64,000 bases of DNA. Source: Luteimonas sp. FCS-9. Lineage in GTDB: Bacteria; Pseudomonadota; Gammaproteobacteria; Xanthomonadales; Xanthomonadaceae. This document shows, in pieces, positions 16,796-25,387 of the stretch (its first letter is position 1; every line of letters begins with the position of its first letter). The translations under genes were made by a program, and so were the position numbers. Location: positions 1-64,000 of the forward strand of contig NZ_LASZ01000011.1 in NCBI RefSeq assembly GCF_001014645.1, in the 5' to 3' direction. A model generated the notes under the pieces. The model worked only from the letters and a program-made list of their open reading frames with translations. It was not told the origin of the DNA and searched no databases.

Positions 16796-17443
16796 TCAGG
16801 GCACGCGCTGGTCCGGACGGCGGTAGCCGGCGCGCTCCCGCGGCGCCGGCCGCGGTGCGTCGGTGCGCGGTGGGCGGCTCTGCGGAGGACGGCTCTGCGG
16901 CGGGCGCGCCACGGGCGGACGGGCCTGCGGCGGGCGGTAGCCCGGACGCTGGCCGTCGCCACCACCGGGGCGACCGCTCCAGTTCCCGCCGGGACGCCCC
17001 GGACGATCGACGTCGGGCCGGCCCGGGCGGTCGGGTCGGCCGACGCCGGGCCGACCGTCGCCCCAACCCGGACGGCCGCTGCCGGGCCGGCCGGGACGGT
17101 CCGGGCGCCAGTCGCCGTGCGGCGGACGATGGCCGGGCCGGCCATGGCCGTGGCCCGGGCGACCGGGCACGACCGGGCGCACGATCACCGGCGGCGGGCG
17201 GTAGTAGCCGCCGCCGTAGCCGTAGTACGGCGACCCGTAGCGGTAGTACGGAGCCCCGTAACCGCCGCCGCCGTACCACCCCGAATAGCGGCCGTAGCCG
17301 ACGCTGCCGTAGGGCGCGCCGTAGCTGCGGTACACCGTGCCGGGCGAGCCGTAGTAGTAGTCGCCGCTGCCGCCCCGGTAGCCGTAGCTCGCGCAGCCGG
17401 CAAGGGTCAGACAGGCGACGAGGATCAGTCCCTTGCGGATCAT
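16796..17443 (-). CDS. Proline/glycine/arginine-rich lipoprotein
   Basis: A 215-aa low-complexity lipoprotein (ILVACLTLAGC, Cys17). Residues 18-80 are rich in Gly and Tyr (GGYGAPYYRYGSPYYGYGG), and 80-215 in Arg, Pro and Gly with loose RPGRPG and RPPQSRPPQ repeats. Start at 17443. Such proteins are often described as surface or peptidoglycan-associated, but no catalytic domain is present and I do not assign a function. The high arginine content suggests binding to acidic polymers. Confidence 0.75.
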   Translation of the reverse strand: MIRKGLILVACLTLAGCASYGYRGGSGDYYYGSPGTVYRSYGAPYGSVGYGRYSGWYGGGGYGAPYYRYGSPYYGYGGGYYRPPPVIVRPVVPGRPGHGHGRPGHRPPHGDWRPDRPGRPGSGRPGWGDGRPGVGRPDRPGRPDVDRPGRPGGNWSGRPGGGDGQRPGYRPPQARPPVARPPQSRPPQSRPPRTDAPRPAPRERAGYRRPDQRVP

Positions 17444-17578
17444 GGCGGTCCACCCCCGATCGATGAGGGATCCAGCTTCGGCCGCGCCCATTGAATCGGC
17501 CCTTAAGCGTGCCGGGCCGCGCGGCGCGCGGTCATCGTCCGTCGTGAATCCGGGCGGCCGCTCGGCTACGCTGTCCGG

Positions 17579-18559
17579 ATGAGTCCCGCCCTCCCCCTGC
17601 CCGACGCCGGCGACCTGCTCGCCGCGGCCGCCCGGCTCGCGCCGTACGCTCACGTCACGCCGGTCCTGCGCAGCCGCGTGATCGATGCGGCGGCCGGGTG
17701 CAGCCTGCAGTTCAAGGCCGAGCACCTGCAGCGCGCGGGCGCGTTCAAGTTCCGCGGCGCCTGCAACACGGTCATGGCGCTGGACGCGGACGCCGCCGCG
17801 CGCGGGGTGGTCACGCATTCGTCCGGCAATCACGGCGCGGCGCTCGCACTGGCCGCGCACCTGCGGGGCATCGCCTGCCACGTCGTGGTGCCCGAGGGCG
17901 CGGTCGCGGCCAAGCTCGCGGCGATCGCCAGCTACGGCGCGGTGCTGCACCGCTGCGCGGCGACGCTGGCCGACCGTGAACGCACCTGCGAGCAGGTGCG
18001 TGCGCAGACCGGCGCGACGCTCGTGCACCCCTATGCCGATGCGCAGGTGATCGCCGGCCAGGGCACGGCTGCGCTCGAACTGCTGCACGTGGCCGGGCCG
18101 CTCGACGACCTGGTCGTGCCGGTCGGGGGAGGTGGGCTCGCGGCCGGCACCGCGCTGGCGATCGCGCATGCCGCGCCGCAGACCCGACTGGTGCTGGCCG
18201 AGCCGCGCGGCGCCGACGACACGCTGCGCTCGCTGCGCCAGGGCGCGCGCGTGCACGACCTCGTGCCCGACACCGTCTGCGACGGCCTGCGCGGGCTGCT
18301 GGGCGCGCCGAACTTCGAGATCCTCTCGCGCCATGGCGCTGCACACGGGACGCCGGTCGAGGTGCTGGCCGTCGACGATGCCGACACGGTCGCCGCGGCC
18401 CGCCGGATCGCGGTGCACACCAAGCAGTTGGTCGAGCCGTCGTCGGCGATCGCGCTGGCCGCGGTGCTGGGCGCGCCGGCGCGCTTCGCCGGCCGCCGCG
18501 TGGGCATCTTGCTCAGCGGCGGCAACGTCGATCCGGACCGCCTGCCATGGCAGCCCTGA
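17579..18559 (+). CDS. PLP-dependent threonine/serine dehydratase family enzyme
   Basis: Fold-type II PLP enzyme (326 aa) resembling serine racemase and catabolic threonine dehydratase, which convert Ser/Thr to 2-oxoacids plus ammonia or racemise serine. The Schiff-base lysine lies in GAFKFRGACN (about residue 57), the substrate loop is SSGNHGAALALAA, the phosphate loop PVGGGGLAAGTAL (about 181-193) and the end motif LLSGGNVDPDRL. No C-terminal ACT domain is present, so it is not allosterically regulated like IlvA. The start at 17579 is the only plausible ATG. Whether it is a racemase or a dehydratase cannot be settled from sequence. Confidence 0.88.
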   Translation: MSPALPLPDAGDLLAAAARLAPYAHVTPVLRSRVIDAAAGCSLQFKAEHLQRAGAFKFRGACNTVMALDADAAARGVVTHSSGNHGAALALAAHLRGIACHVVVPEGAVAAKLAAIASYGAVLHRCAATLADRERTCEQVRAQTGATLVHPYADAQVIAGQGTAALELLHVAGPLDDLVVPVGGGGLAAGTALAIAHAAPQTRLVLAEPRGADDTLRSLRQGARVHDLVPDTVCDGLRGLLGAPNFEILSRHGAAHGTPVEVLAVDDADTVAAARRIAVHTKQLVEPSSAIALAAVLGAPARFAGRRVGILLSGGNVDPDRLPWQP

Positions 18560-18575
18560 CCGTGCGGGGCCGGCG

Positions 18576-19202
18576 ATGACGCGACGGCGCGGTCGACGCC
18601 GCCCGTTGCTGCGGCTGTGCATGTGGAGCCTGCTGGCGCTGGTCGCCTGGCTGGCCGGGGTCGCGGGCTGGATCGTGCACGTGGGCAGCCGCGACGACGC
18701 CGGCCCGGCCGACGCGATCGTCGTGCTGGGCGCGGCGGCCTACGACGCGGTGCCCTCGCCGGTGTTCGAGGCGCGCATCGACCACGGCCTGGATCTCTAC
18801 CGCGCCGGCCATGCGCCGGTGCTGATCTTCACCGGCGGCTACGGCGGCGCGAAGGCGCGGTTCTCCGAGGCCCAGGTCGCGCGCCGCTACGCGCTGCGCC
18901 GCGACATCCCGGCCTCGGCGATCCTGATCGAGTCGCGCTCGCGCACCACGGTCGAGAACCTGGTCGAGGCGCAGCGGCTGATGCGCGAGCACGACCTGCA
19001 CCGGATCATCGTCGTCAGCGACCCGCTGCACATGGCGCGCGCACTGCGCGCGAGCCGCCGGCTGGGCATCGACGCGGTCGGCTCGCCGACGCCTTCGACC
19101 CGCTTCCGCACCTTCCGCACGCAGCGCGAGTTCCTGCTGCGCGAGGTGTACTTCTTCCATCGCGACCTCTACGAGTCGATCGTCCAGGAGTTCCCGTCAT
19201 GA
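18576..19202 (+). CDS. YdcF/SanA-type (DUF218) membrane-anchored protein
   Basis: A 208-aa protein with one N-terminal membrane helix (LLRLCMWSLLALVAWLAGVA) and a DUF218 domain facing the periplasm. Family signatures are DAIVVLGAAAYD, LIFTGGYGGAKA, ILIESRSRTTVENL and IIVVSDPLHMARA. Relatives (SanA, ElyC) act in envelope or peptidoglycan-precursor homeostasis and in vancomycin tolerance, but their reaction is unclear. It sits 16 bp after the dehydratase and its stop overlaps the next start (ATGA), so the three genes form an operon. Confidence 0.87.
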   Translation: MTRRRGRRRPLLRLCMWSLLALVAWLAGVAGWIVHVGSRDDAGPADAIVVLGAAAYDAVPSPVFEARIDHGLDLYRAGHAPVLIFTGGYGGAKARFSEAQVARRYALRRDIPASAILIESRSRTTVENLVEAQRLMREHDLHRIIVVSDPLHMARALRASRRLGIDAVGSPTPSTRFRTFRTQREFLLREVYFFHRDLYESIVQEFPS

Positions 19203-19615
19203 CCGACGCCGCCCGCACCGCCGCCCTCGCACTGGTCGAGGCCTACTACGCCGCGTTCAACGCCGGCGACCGGGACGCGATGCTCGCGCTGCTGACCGAC
19301 GACGTCGTGCACGACCTCAACCAGGGCGCGCGCGAGACCGGACGCGAGGCGTTCGCGGCGTTCCTGCGGCGCATGGACCGCAGCTATCACGAGCAGCTGC
19401 GCGACATCGTCGCGATGGCCGGTGCCGACGGCGCGCGGGCGGCGGCCGAATACGTCGTGCACGGCCGGTACCTGGCCGACGACGACGGCCTGCCGCCGGC
19501 GCGCGGCCAGGCCTACGTGCTGCCGGGCGGCGCGTTCTTCGACATCCGCGACGGGCGCATCGCGCGGGTCACGAACTATTACAACCTCGAGGACTGGATC
19601 GCCCAGGTGGGCTGA
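19199..19615 (+). CDS. SnoaL/ketosteroid-isomerase-like protein
   Basis: A 138-aa NTF2-fold protein. The lead ALVEAYYAAFNAGDRDAMLA, then VVHDLNQGARETGREAF and the late RITNYYNLEDW-like strand are typical of ketosteroid isomerase-related proteins annotated in many proteobacteria. No export signal. Translation is coupled to the preceding DUF218 gene by an ATGA overlap. Fold members bind small hydrophobic molecules or act as cyclases and isomerases; no substrate is suggested here. Confidence 0.85.
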   Translation: MTDAARTAALALVEAYYAAFNAGDRDAMLALLTDDVVHDLNQGARETGREAFAAFLRRMDRSYHEQLRDIVAMAGADGARAAAEYVVHGRYLADDDGLPPARGQAYVLPGGAFFDIRDGRIARVTNYYNLEDWIAQVG

Positions 19616-19622
19616 GCACGGA

Positions 19623-20237
19623 TCACCGCGCCGGGGGCTGGCCGTCGGCGACCAGGGTCAGGCCTTCGGCCAGCAGCCAGCGGGTCGCGAGCACGCGCTG
19701 GGGCTGCGGCTGGTCCTTGAGCACGTCGACCATCTGCCGGAAAGCGCGGCAGCGCGCTGTACGGCTGGCCTCGTCGGTGCCGGTCGAGGTAAGCCCGAGC
19801 ATGAAGCCGTCGTGCAGCAGCGTCGCGGTCACCGCCGCGCCGCGCAGCACCTGCTGCGCGGCGGCCGGGTCGAAGGCCTGCGGCTGGCCCTGCAGGCCGG
19901 TCAGCGCGACGTTGGTGAAGGCGCTGGCGAAGCGATTGCGGCTTGCCGGACCGAGTCGGTCCACGGTGCGCTGGAACGCGGCGAGGTCGCGCGTGGCATC
20001 GGGCTCGAACAGCGCGCACAGCGCGCGCGCCTCGGCCGGTTCTCGCGAGGCGTGCAGCACGGCCTGGAACAGCGCGTCGATGGCCTCGGGCGTCGCCCGC
20101 CGCAGCACGTCGCCGCCGGTCGACAGCACCGCGGCCGTATCGATCTGCGACAGGTCGATCTCGTAGTGCTGCGCGGCCGCCAAGCCAGGCGCGGCCAACG
20201 CGAAACACAACAGGGGAGCGAGGACATTCCGGCGCAT
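19623..20237 (-). CDS. Hypothetical secreted protein
   Basis: A 204-aa protein with a clear signal peptide (LLCFALAAPGLAAAQ, cleavage about 22-23) and a mature all-alpha-looking domain. Notable parts are IDTAAVLSTGGDVLRRATPE and CRAFRQMVDVLKDQPQPQR; two cysteines (about 94 and 164) could form a disulfide. I recognise no family. The gene converges with the SnoaL-like gene, 7 bp away. Start at 20237 follows the signal-peptide boundary. Confidence 0.72.
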   Translation of the reverse strand: MRRNVLAPLLCFALAAPGLAAAQHYEIDLSQIDTAAVLSTGGDVLRRATPEAIDALFQAVLHASREPAEARALCALFEPDATRDLAAFQRTVDRLGPASRNRFASAFTNVALTGLQGQPQAFDPAAAQQVLRGAAVTATLLHDGFMLGLTSTGTDEASRTARCRAFRQMVDVLKDQPQPQRVLATRWLLAEGLTLVADGQPPAR

Positions 20238-20298
20238 CGACGGTTCCTGTGGCCATGGCGGCCGGTCGCGCAGAGTCTAGGCAGCGCCGGCTGAACGC

Positions 20299-20508
20299 CT
20301 AGGGCGTGGAGAGACGGGTGTCGTCGATCCGCCCGAGGCAGTCGTCGGGCATGCTGCGAGCGGACCCGGAGGCCCAGGGCGCATTGGGCGCCGGCGGCAT
20401 CGGATGCTGACAGTCGATCGGCACGGCGAACGACGGCTCGGTACTGGCGCAGCCCGACAGTCCGGCGATCAGGATCGCAGCGCAGGTGGGGATTCTCGAC
20501 ATGCTCAT
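20299..20508 (-). CDS. Small hypothetical lipoprotein
   Basis: A 69-aa lipoprotein: MSMSRIPTCAAILIAGLSGC with the lipobox LSGC at Cys20, then a proline-rich mature part with two further cysteines (PIDCQHP and PDDCLGR). The ATG at 20508 has a GTGGAG ribosome site at proper distance; an ATG 6 bp upstream is less well placed. Function unknown. It stands alone between the secreted protein and the YitT-type gene. Confidence 0.7.
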   Translation of the reverse strand: MSMSRIPTCAAILIAGLSGCASTEPSFAVPIDCQHPMPPAPNAPWASGSARSMPDDCLGRIDDTRLSTP

Positions 20509-20594
20509 GCGCATCTCCACATCCATCGAGGGAGCCGTATGGAGCCTAGGCGCCTGCACCGGCGCGTGCCAGTGCCGCGGGCTGAGCGCGCGCC

Positions 20595-21272
20595 TCAGGC
20601 GCCCATGTAGCGACCGGGCCGGTGGTTGAACAGCAGCACCAGGTTGAGCACCAGCACGCCGAGCGCCGAGTACAGCACCTTCGACGGCGGCAGCACGGTC
20701 AGCGAGACCAGCATCAGCACCGCGTCGAAGCCCAGTTGCAGCTTGCCCGCGCTCCAGCCGCGGCTGCGCTGCAGCCAGACCACGACGATGCCCACCCCGC
20801 CCAGGCTCGCGCGGTGGCGGATGAACGACAGGATGCCCATGCCGACCAGCGCACCGCCGAACACCGCCGAGAACAGCGGCGTCATCGATTCGAACGGGGC
20901 CATGCGCGGGATCACGTCGGCGACGCCGCCGGTCACGCCGACCGCCAGGAACGTCTTGAGTGTGAACTCCCAGCCCATGCGCCGCACCGCGATCCAGTAG
21001 AACGGCAGGTTGATCAGCACGAACAGCAGGCCGAAGTTCCAGCCGGTGGCGTAGTGCGCCAGCAGCGACACGCCGGCCACGCCGCCGACCATCAGCCCAC
21101 CGGTCGCCAGGATCGACATGCCCAGCGCACTGACCAGGCTGGCGAGGACCAGCCCCTGGATGTCCTCGACCACGGTGTGCCGCTGCGGCAGCGGCGCCGG
21201 CGCGGCGACGGCCACGGCGGCGGCCGCTTCGGCCTCGTCCGCTCGGATGGATTCTGTAGACGACGCGGTCAC
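20595..21272 (-). CDS. YitT-family membrane protein
   Basis: A roughly 225-aa membrane protein of the YitT family (duplicated membrane domain without the C-terminal DUF2179 part). Five to six helices include VLASLVSALGMSILATGG, GWNFGLLFVLINLPFYW, VLMLVSLTVLPPSKVLYSAL and LNLVLLFNHRPGRYM. GGVAGVSLLAHYATG is the recognisable family signature. The GTG at 21272 is my preferred start because it keeps the polar N-terminus short; no ATG exists in the plausible range. The transport role in this family is unproven. Confidence 0.78.
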   Translation of the reverse strand: MTASSTESIRADEAEAAAAVAVAAPAPLPQRHTVVEDIQGLVLASLVSALGMSILATGGLMVGGVAGVSLLAHYATGWNFGLLFVLINLPFYWIAVRRMGWEFTLKTFLAVGVTGGVADVIPRMAPFESMTPLFSAVFGGALVGMGILSFIRHRASLGGVGIVVVWLQRSRGWSAGKLQLGFDAVLMLVSLTVLPPSKVLYSALGVLVLNLVLLFNHRPGRYMGA

Positions 21273-21381
21273 GGGGTCCGGATTCGATGCTGCACTGCGG
21301 CATAGCGTAGACGACGCCGGGCCACGATGCGCGGTCGATGTGTGGATCCGGGCCCGCTGGCGGGCACCGGGGACGCGTGTC

Positions 21382-22281
21382 TCAGCGATCGCGGCGCCGG
21401 ATCGGGATCGCGCCGGCCGGGAATCGGGCGAGCTCCTCGCCGCCGTCGCGGATCGGCGCGCCGGGCGGCGGCGACCAGGCCATCGCGGTGATCCACTCCC
21501 AGCTCGCCGGCAGCCCCTCGGGTTCGCGGAACTGCTCATAGTGCGCGGCCGCAGCGGCGAAGCGCGCGCGCCCGGTCAGCGCGCGGCGGCGGCCGGCCAG
21601 CGCGTTGGTCGCGCCGACCGCGCGCAGCTCGCGCATCAGCGCGGCCATGTCGGGATGGTGGTGCACCGCGACCTCGCGGTCGAGCACCGGATTGCGGAAG
21701 CCGGCCTGCATCAGCGCGTCGCCGAACTCGGCGATCGACGCGAACGGGCTGACGTGAGGCACGTCGTCGGCCTGGCCGAAGGCCTCGCGCAATTCGATCA
21801 GCGTCTGCGGCCCGAACGTCGAGCACAGCAGCAGGCCGTCGGGGCGCAGCACCCGGCGAAAGCCCGCGAACGCGGCCGCCAGGTCCTCGACCCATTGCAG
21901 CGACAGGTTGCAGAACAGCACGTCGACGCTGTCGTCGGCGAACGGCAGCGCGCGCAGGTCGGCGCAGACCCGGTCGACCGGCCGCTGCAGCCCGAGCCGG
22001 TCGCGCCAGCCGGCGCGCACCGGCGCCTGCTGCAGCATCGGCAGCGCGAGGTCGACCGCCACGATGCGCGACTTGGGCCAGCGCGCGCGCATCGCCAGCG
22101 CGGCGTGCGCCGGACCGCTGCCGACGTCGAGCACGCAGTCGGGCACGCGGTCGTCGAGGTAGTCCAGCGATTCGAGCAGGTGCGCCTCGACCTGTCGCTG
22201 CAGCGCCGCGGCGCCGGCGTAGCTAGACGAGGCGCGCGAGAACGCGCGGCGGACGTGGGTGCGGTCGAAGATGCGGGTCAT
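21382..22281 (-). CDS. bioC: Malonyl-ACP O-methyltransferase BioC
   Basis: Methylates the carboxylate of malonyl-ACP so that fatty-acid synthesis can build the pimeloyl moiety of biotin. It is 299 aa, starting MTRIFDRTHVRRAFSRASSS at 22281, which is the BioC N-terminus. The SAM site is DCVLDVGSGPAHAAL (about 50-64), with DLALPMLQQA and the post-motif FCNLSLQWVEDL (the conserved LQW). HHHPDMAALMRELRAVGATN is a further BioC signature. It is the last gene of the minus-strand biotin cluster, 46 bp after bioH. Confidence 0.93.
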   Translation of the reverse strand: MTRIFDRTHVRRAFSRASSSYAGAAALQRQVEAHLLESLDYLDDRVPDCVLDVGSGPAHAALAMRARWPKSRIVAVDLALPMLQQAPVRAGWRDRLGLQRPVDRVCADLRALPFADDSVDVLFCNLSLQWVEDLAAAFAGFRRVLRPDGLLLCSTFGPQTLIELREAFGQADDVPHVSPFASIAEFGDALMQAGFRNPVLDREVAVHHHPDMAALMRELRAVGATNALAGRRRALTGRARFAAAAAHYEQFREPEGLPASWEWITAMAWSPPPGAPIRDGGEELARFPAGAIPIRRRDR

Positions 22282-22327
22282 CTGGGCAGTGGGGGTTGGT
22301 GGTGCGTGCGTCGCGACGGGCCGCGGA

Positions 22328-23155
22328 TTATGGGAGCCACGCCAGCAGCCGTTCGGCCACCGCATCGGCATGGGTCAGGAACGGGGCGTGGCCGGCATGA
22401 TCGATCGTGGCCGCCTGCGCGTCCGGCGCCAGCGCCGCGGCCGCGTGCATCGCGCGCGGGTCGACCAGGCGGTCGCGGCGCCCGGCCAGCCACAGGCTGG
22501 GCACGCCGAGTGCGGGCAGCACGGCGCGCAGGTCGACGGTCTGCAGCAGTTGGAGGCCGTCGGCGAGCGCGTGCGCGGCCGGCTCGCCGCGCGCGAAGAC
22601 CTCGGCGCGCAGGGCGCGCAGTTCGCCGCGCGCATCGTCCGAGCCGAAGGCTTCCAGTGCGATGAAGCGGTCGAGCGTGCCGCGGTAGTCGTCGCGCAGG
22701 CCGCGGGCGAAGTCGCGGAAGATCTCCGGCGCCATGCCGTGCACCCAGTCGCCGCCGCGCACGAAGCGCGGATTCGCGCACAGCATCGCCAGCGCGGTGG
22801 CGGTCTCCGGGCGGGTCGCCGCAGCCTGCAGCGCGAACAGCCCGCCGAGCGACCAACCCAGCCACGGCGCCGGCGGCAACCGGGCCGCGAGCGCGTCGAC
22901 CACCGGCGCGAGCGCCAGCGGCACCGCGCTGTCGCGGCTCAGGCCATGGCCCGGCAGGTCCACGCAGTACACCGTGCGATGCGCACGCAGGCGCGCGACC
23001 AGCGGCGCGAACACGCCGCCGTGCATCGCCCAGCCGTGCAGCAGCACCAGCGGCGGGCCCGCGCCGCAAATCTCGATGTGGAGACCGCTGCCGTCATCGG
23101 GCAGCGCGGTTGCGGGGAGCGTGTCGTGCATCGTCGGTGTGCCTTCTTCGGTCAT
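22328..23155 (-). CDS. bioH: Pimeloyl-[ACP] methyl ester carboxylesterase BioH
   Basis: Alpha/beta hydrolase that removes the methyl group from pimeloyl-ACP methyl ester. Oxyanion segment LLHGWAMHGGVF, nucleophile elbow GWSLGG, acid AGRRDRLVDP, histidine DHAGHAPF. The WS residues at the elbow are typical of BioH. The ATG at 23155 overlaps the transporter stop (ATGA) and gives 275 aa; an internal ATG at 23131 has a better ribosome site (AGAAGG) and gives 267 aa. It sits between a transporter and bioC in the biotin operon. Confidence 0.92.
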   Translation of the reverse strand: MTEEGTPTMHDTLPATALPDDGSGLHIEICGAGPPLVLLHGWAMHGGVFAPLVARLRAHRTVYCVDLPGHGLSRDSAVPLALAPVVDALAARLPPAPWLGWSLGGLFALQAAATRPETATALAMLCANPRFVRGGDWVHGMAPEIFRDFARGLRDDYRGTLDRFIALEAFGSDDARGELRALRAEVFARGEPAAHALADGLQLLQTVDLRAVLPALGVPSLWLAGRRDRLVDPRAMHAAAALAPDAQAATIDHAGHAPFLTHADAVAERLLAWLP

Positions 23156-24156
23156 GCGCCCTTGTCTCCGCGCAGCGCCCGCGTGCGGCGCGGGCTGGCG
23201 GCGGCCGGCCGCGCGACCAGCAGCGCGAACGCGACGATGCCACCGGTGACCACCAGCGCGCCGAGCAGCGCGCGGCCCTGCGGCCAGGCCTCGTGCAGAA
23301 ACAGCGCACCCAGCAGCGCGGCGAACAGCAACTCGGCGGCCTGCATCGCCTCGGCCGCGCCCAGCGCGACCGGGTTGTGCCGGACCATGCCGGTGGCCTG
23401 GAAGAACAGGATCGTCGCGATCACACCGGCGCTCAGCGCCACGCCCGCCGCCAGCCACACCTGCGGCAGCGACGGCGCGCCGGCCTGGTGCCACGCGAAC
23501 GCGGCCACGACCAGCCACAGCGGCTGGCTGGCCAGCGTCAGGCCGAACACGCGCTGGGTCGCGTTGAGGTCTTCGCCGGTGCGCTCCAGGTGCAGCAGCA
23601 GCAGGCGGTTGCCGAGCGGGTAGGCAACCGCCGCGGTCAGCACGCAGGCCAGCGCGAGCCAGCCCGCGGCGTCCAGGCCCGGGCCGCCCTGGCCGAACTG
23701 CATCAGCAGCACGCCGGCCAGGATCGCCGCAGCCACCGCCAGCGCGGCCGGCGGCACCCGGCGGCGCGCGTCGCGGTAGAGCAGCGGCGCGCACAACATG
23801 CCCGCGATCACCGTGAACTGGAAACTGCCGGCGACCAGCCACGCCGGCCCGCTGGACGCAGCGAACGACAGCATGCAGTAGAACAACAGGAAGCCGATCG
23901 CGCTGCAGCGCAGCCACGCCCACGGGTGCGCGGCGATCGCGCGCAGCACCGGCGCGGTGCCGCCCTGCCAGGGCATCAGCGGCAGCAGCAGCGGCAGCGT
24001 GATGAAGTAGCGCAGGCACGCCGTCCACGCCCAGTGACCGCCGCCGCTGGCGCTGGCGCGGTTGAGCACGTAGGTCAGCGTGAAGAACAGCGCCGAGGCG
24101 AGTGCGATCGCCACCGCCAGCAGGGCGCGGCGGGCGTCGTGGGGCTGCGCGCTCAT
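23152..24156 (-). CDS. DMT-type (multidrug-resistance-efflux family) transporter in biotin operon
   Basis: A 334-aa inner-membrane protein with about ten helices, resembling the drug/metabolite transporter group described as multidrug resistance efflux transporter (EmrE-like, long form). Clear segments include [25 protein letters not shown] loop, [20 protein letters not shown] and [20 protein letters not shown]. Its ATG overlaps the bioF stop and its stop overlaps the bioH start, so it is translated with the biotin genes. A role in moving biotin, a precursor or an S-adenosyl compound is possible from context only. Confidence 0.87.
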   Translation of the reverse strand: MSAQPHDARRALLAVAIALASALFFTLTYVLNRASASGGGHWAWTACLRYFITLPLLLPLMPWQGGTAPVLRAIAAHPWAWLRCSAIGFLLFYCMLSFAASSGPAWLVAGSFQFTVIAGMLCAPLLYRDARRRVPPAALAVAAAILAGVLLMQFGQGGPGLDAAGWLALACVLTAAVAYPLGNRLLLLHLERTGEDLNATQRVFGLTLASQPLWLVVAAFAWHQAGAPSLPQVWLAAGVALSAGVIATILFFQATGMVRHNPVALGAAEAMQAAELLFAALLGALFLHEAWPQGRALLGALVVTGGIVAFALLVARPAAASPRRTRALRGDKGA

Positions 24157-25253
24157 GCCGGAATCGCGGACGAAACCGGTGCCAGCGCATCGCGCGCGGC
24201 GGCGAGCGCGTCGACCAGCGCGTCGACCTGCGCGTCGGCGTGCGTCGCGGCGAGCGTGATGCGCAGCCGTGCCTGGCCCTCGGGCACGGTCGGCGGGCGG
24301 ATCGCCGCGACCCAGAAGCCGGCCGCGTCGAGGGCGTCGGACAGCGCGAGCGCGGTCGCATTGTCGCCGCAGCGCATCGGCTGGATCGGTGTGTCGGACG
24401 GCATCAGGTCCAGGCCCGCGCGCGCGGCGCGTTCGCGGAAGCGCTGCACCAGCGCACCGAGCCGGTCGCGGCGCCAGTGTTCGTGGCGCGCGAGCCGCAC
24501 GGCGGCCAGCGTCGCGGCGGCCTGCGCCGGCGGCAGCGCGGTGGTGTAGACGTAGGGCCGCGCGGTCTCGGCCAGATGCGCGACGAGGTCGGCATCGCCG
24601 GCCACGACCGCGCCGTAGCCGCCAAGCGCCTTGCCCAGCGTCAGCAATTGCAGCGGCACCGCGTCGACGCCGAGCCCGGCCTGGGCGACGCTGCCGCGGC
24701 CCTCGGGCCCGCAGACGCCGATGCCGTGCGCATCGTCGACGTACAGCAGCGCGCGCTGCGCCTGCGCGACCGCGGCCAGGTCGCGCAGCGGGGCGACGTC
24801 GCCGTCCATGCTGAAGACACCGTCGGTGGCGACCAGCGCCGCGCCGCCGGGCAGCCCCTGCAGTTGGCGCGCCGCGCCCTGGGCATCGCCGTGCGGGTAG
24901 CGCCGCAGCCGGCAGCCGGCCAGTCGCGCGGCATCGATCAGGCTGGCGTGGTTGAGCCGGTCCTGCACGCAGGCGTCGCCGTCGCCCAGCAGCGCCGGCA
25001 GCACCGCGAGATTGGCCGAGAACCCGCTGCCCAGCAGCAGCGCGGCCGGCACCTCCAGCCAGTCGGCGACCTCGCGCTCGAGCGCGACGTGGCGGGCGTG
25101 ATGGCCGCAGACCAGGTGCGAGCCGCCGCTGCCGACGCCGTCATCGCTGGCCGCGTCGCGCAGCGCCGCCGACACGCCGGGATGCTGGGCCAGGCCGAGG
25201 TAGTCGTTGCCGCAGAAGTTCAGCAGCCAGCGGCCGTCGACCTCGCAGCGCAC
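24153..25253 (-). CDS. bioF: 8-amino-7-oxononanoate synthase BioF (5' end frameshifted)
   Basis: PLP enzyme that condenses pimeloyl-ACP with alanine. The open frame from the GTG at 25253 gives 366 aa and contains [50 protein letters not shown] and the PLP lysine in [11 protein letters not shown]. It lacks about 35 residues that BioF should have ahead of NDYLGL. Those residues are encoded upstream in two frames: [13 protein letters not shown] from an ATG at 25360, then [20 protein letters not shown] in the bioF frame. A one-base loss in the CGCGCG run at 25317-25330 separates them. Either a sequencing error or a real lesion. Confidence 0.9.
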   Translation of the reverse strand: MRCEVDGRWLLNFCGNDYLGLAQHPGVSAALRDAASDDGVGSGGSHLVCGHHARHVALEREVADWLEVPAALLLGSGFSANLAVLPALLGDGDACVQDRLNHASLIDAARLAGCRLRRYPHGDAQGAARQLQGLPGGAALVATDGVFSMDGDVAPLRDLAAVAQAQRALLYVDDAHGIGVCGPEGRGSVAQAGLGVDAVPLQLLTLGKALGGYGAVVAGDADLVAHLAETARPYVYTTALPPAQAAATLAAVRLARHEHWRRDRLGALVQRFRERAARAGLDLMPSDTPIQPMRCGDNATALALSDALDAAGFWVAAIRPPTVPEGQARLRITLAATHADAQVDALVDALAAARDALAPVSSAIPA

Positions 25254-25387
25254 GCCGTCGCGGCGCGCGACGGTGCGCCGCCGCCGGCGCGCGTGGCGGG
25301 CGTCACGCGCCGACTGCGCCCGCGCGCGCGTTCGCGCAGGTCGGGCCGCTCAGGCGACATCGCCGCCCGCGTCCGCGCGCGCCGGCG

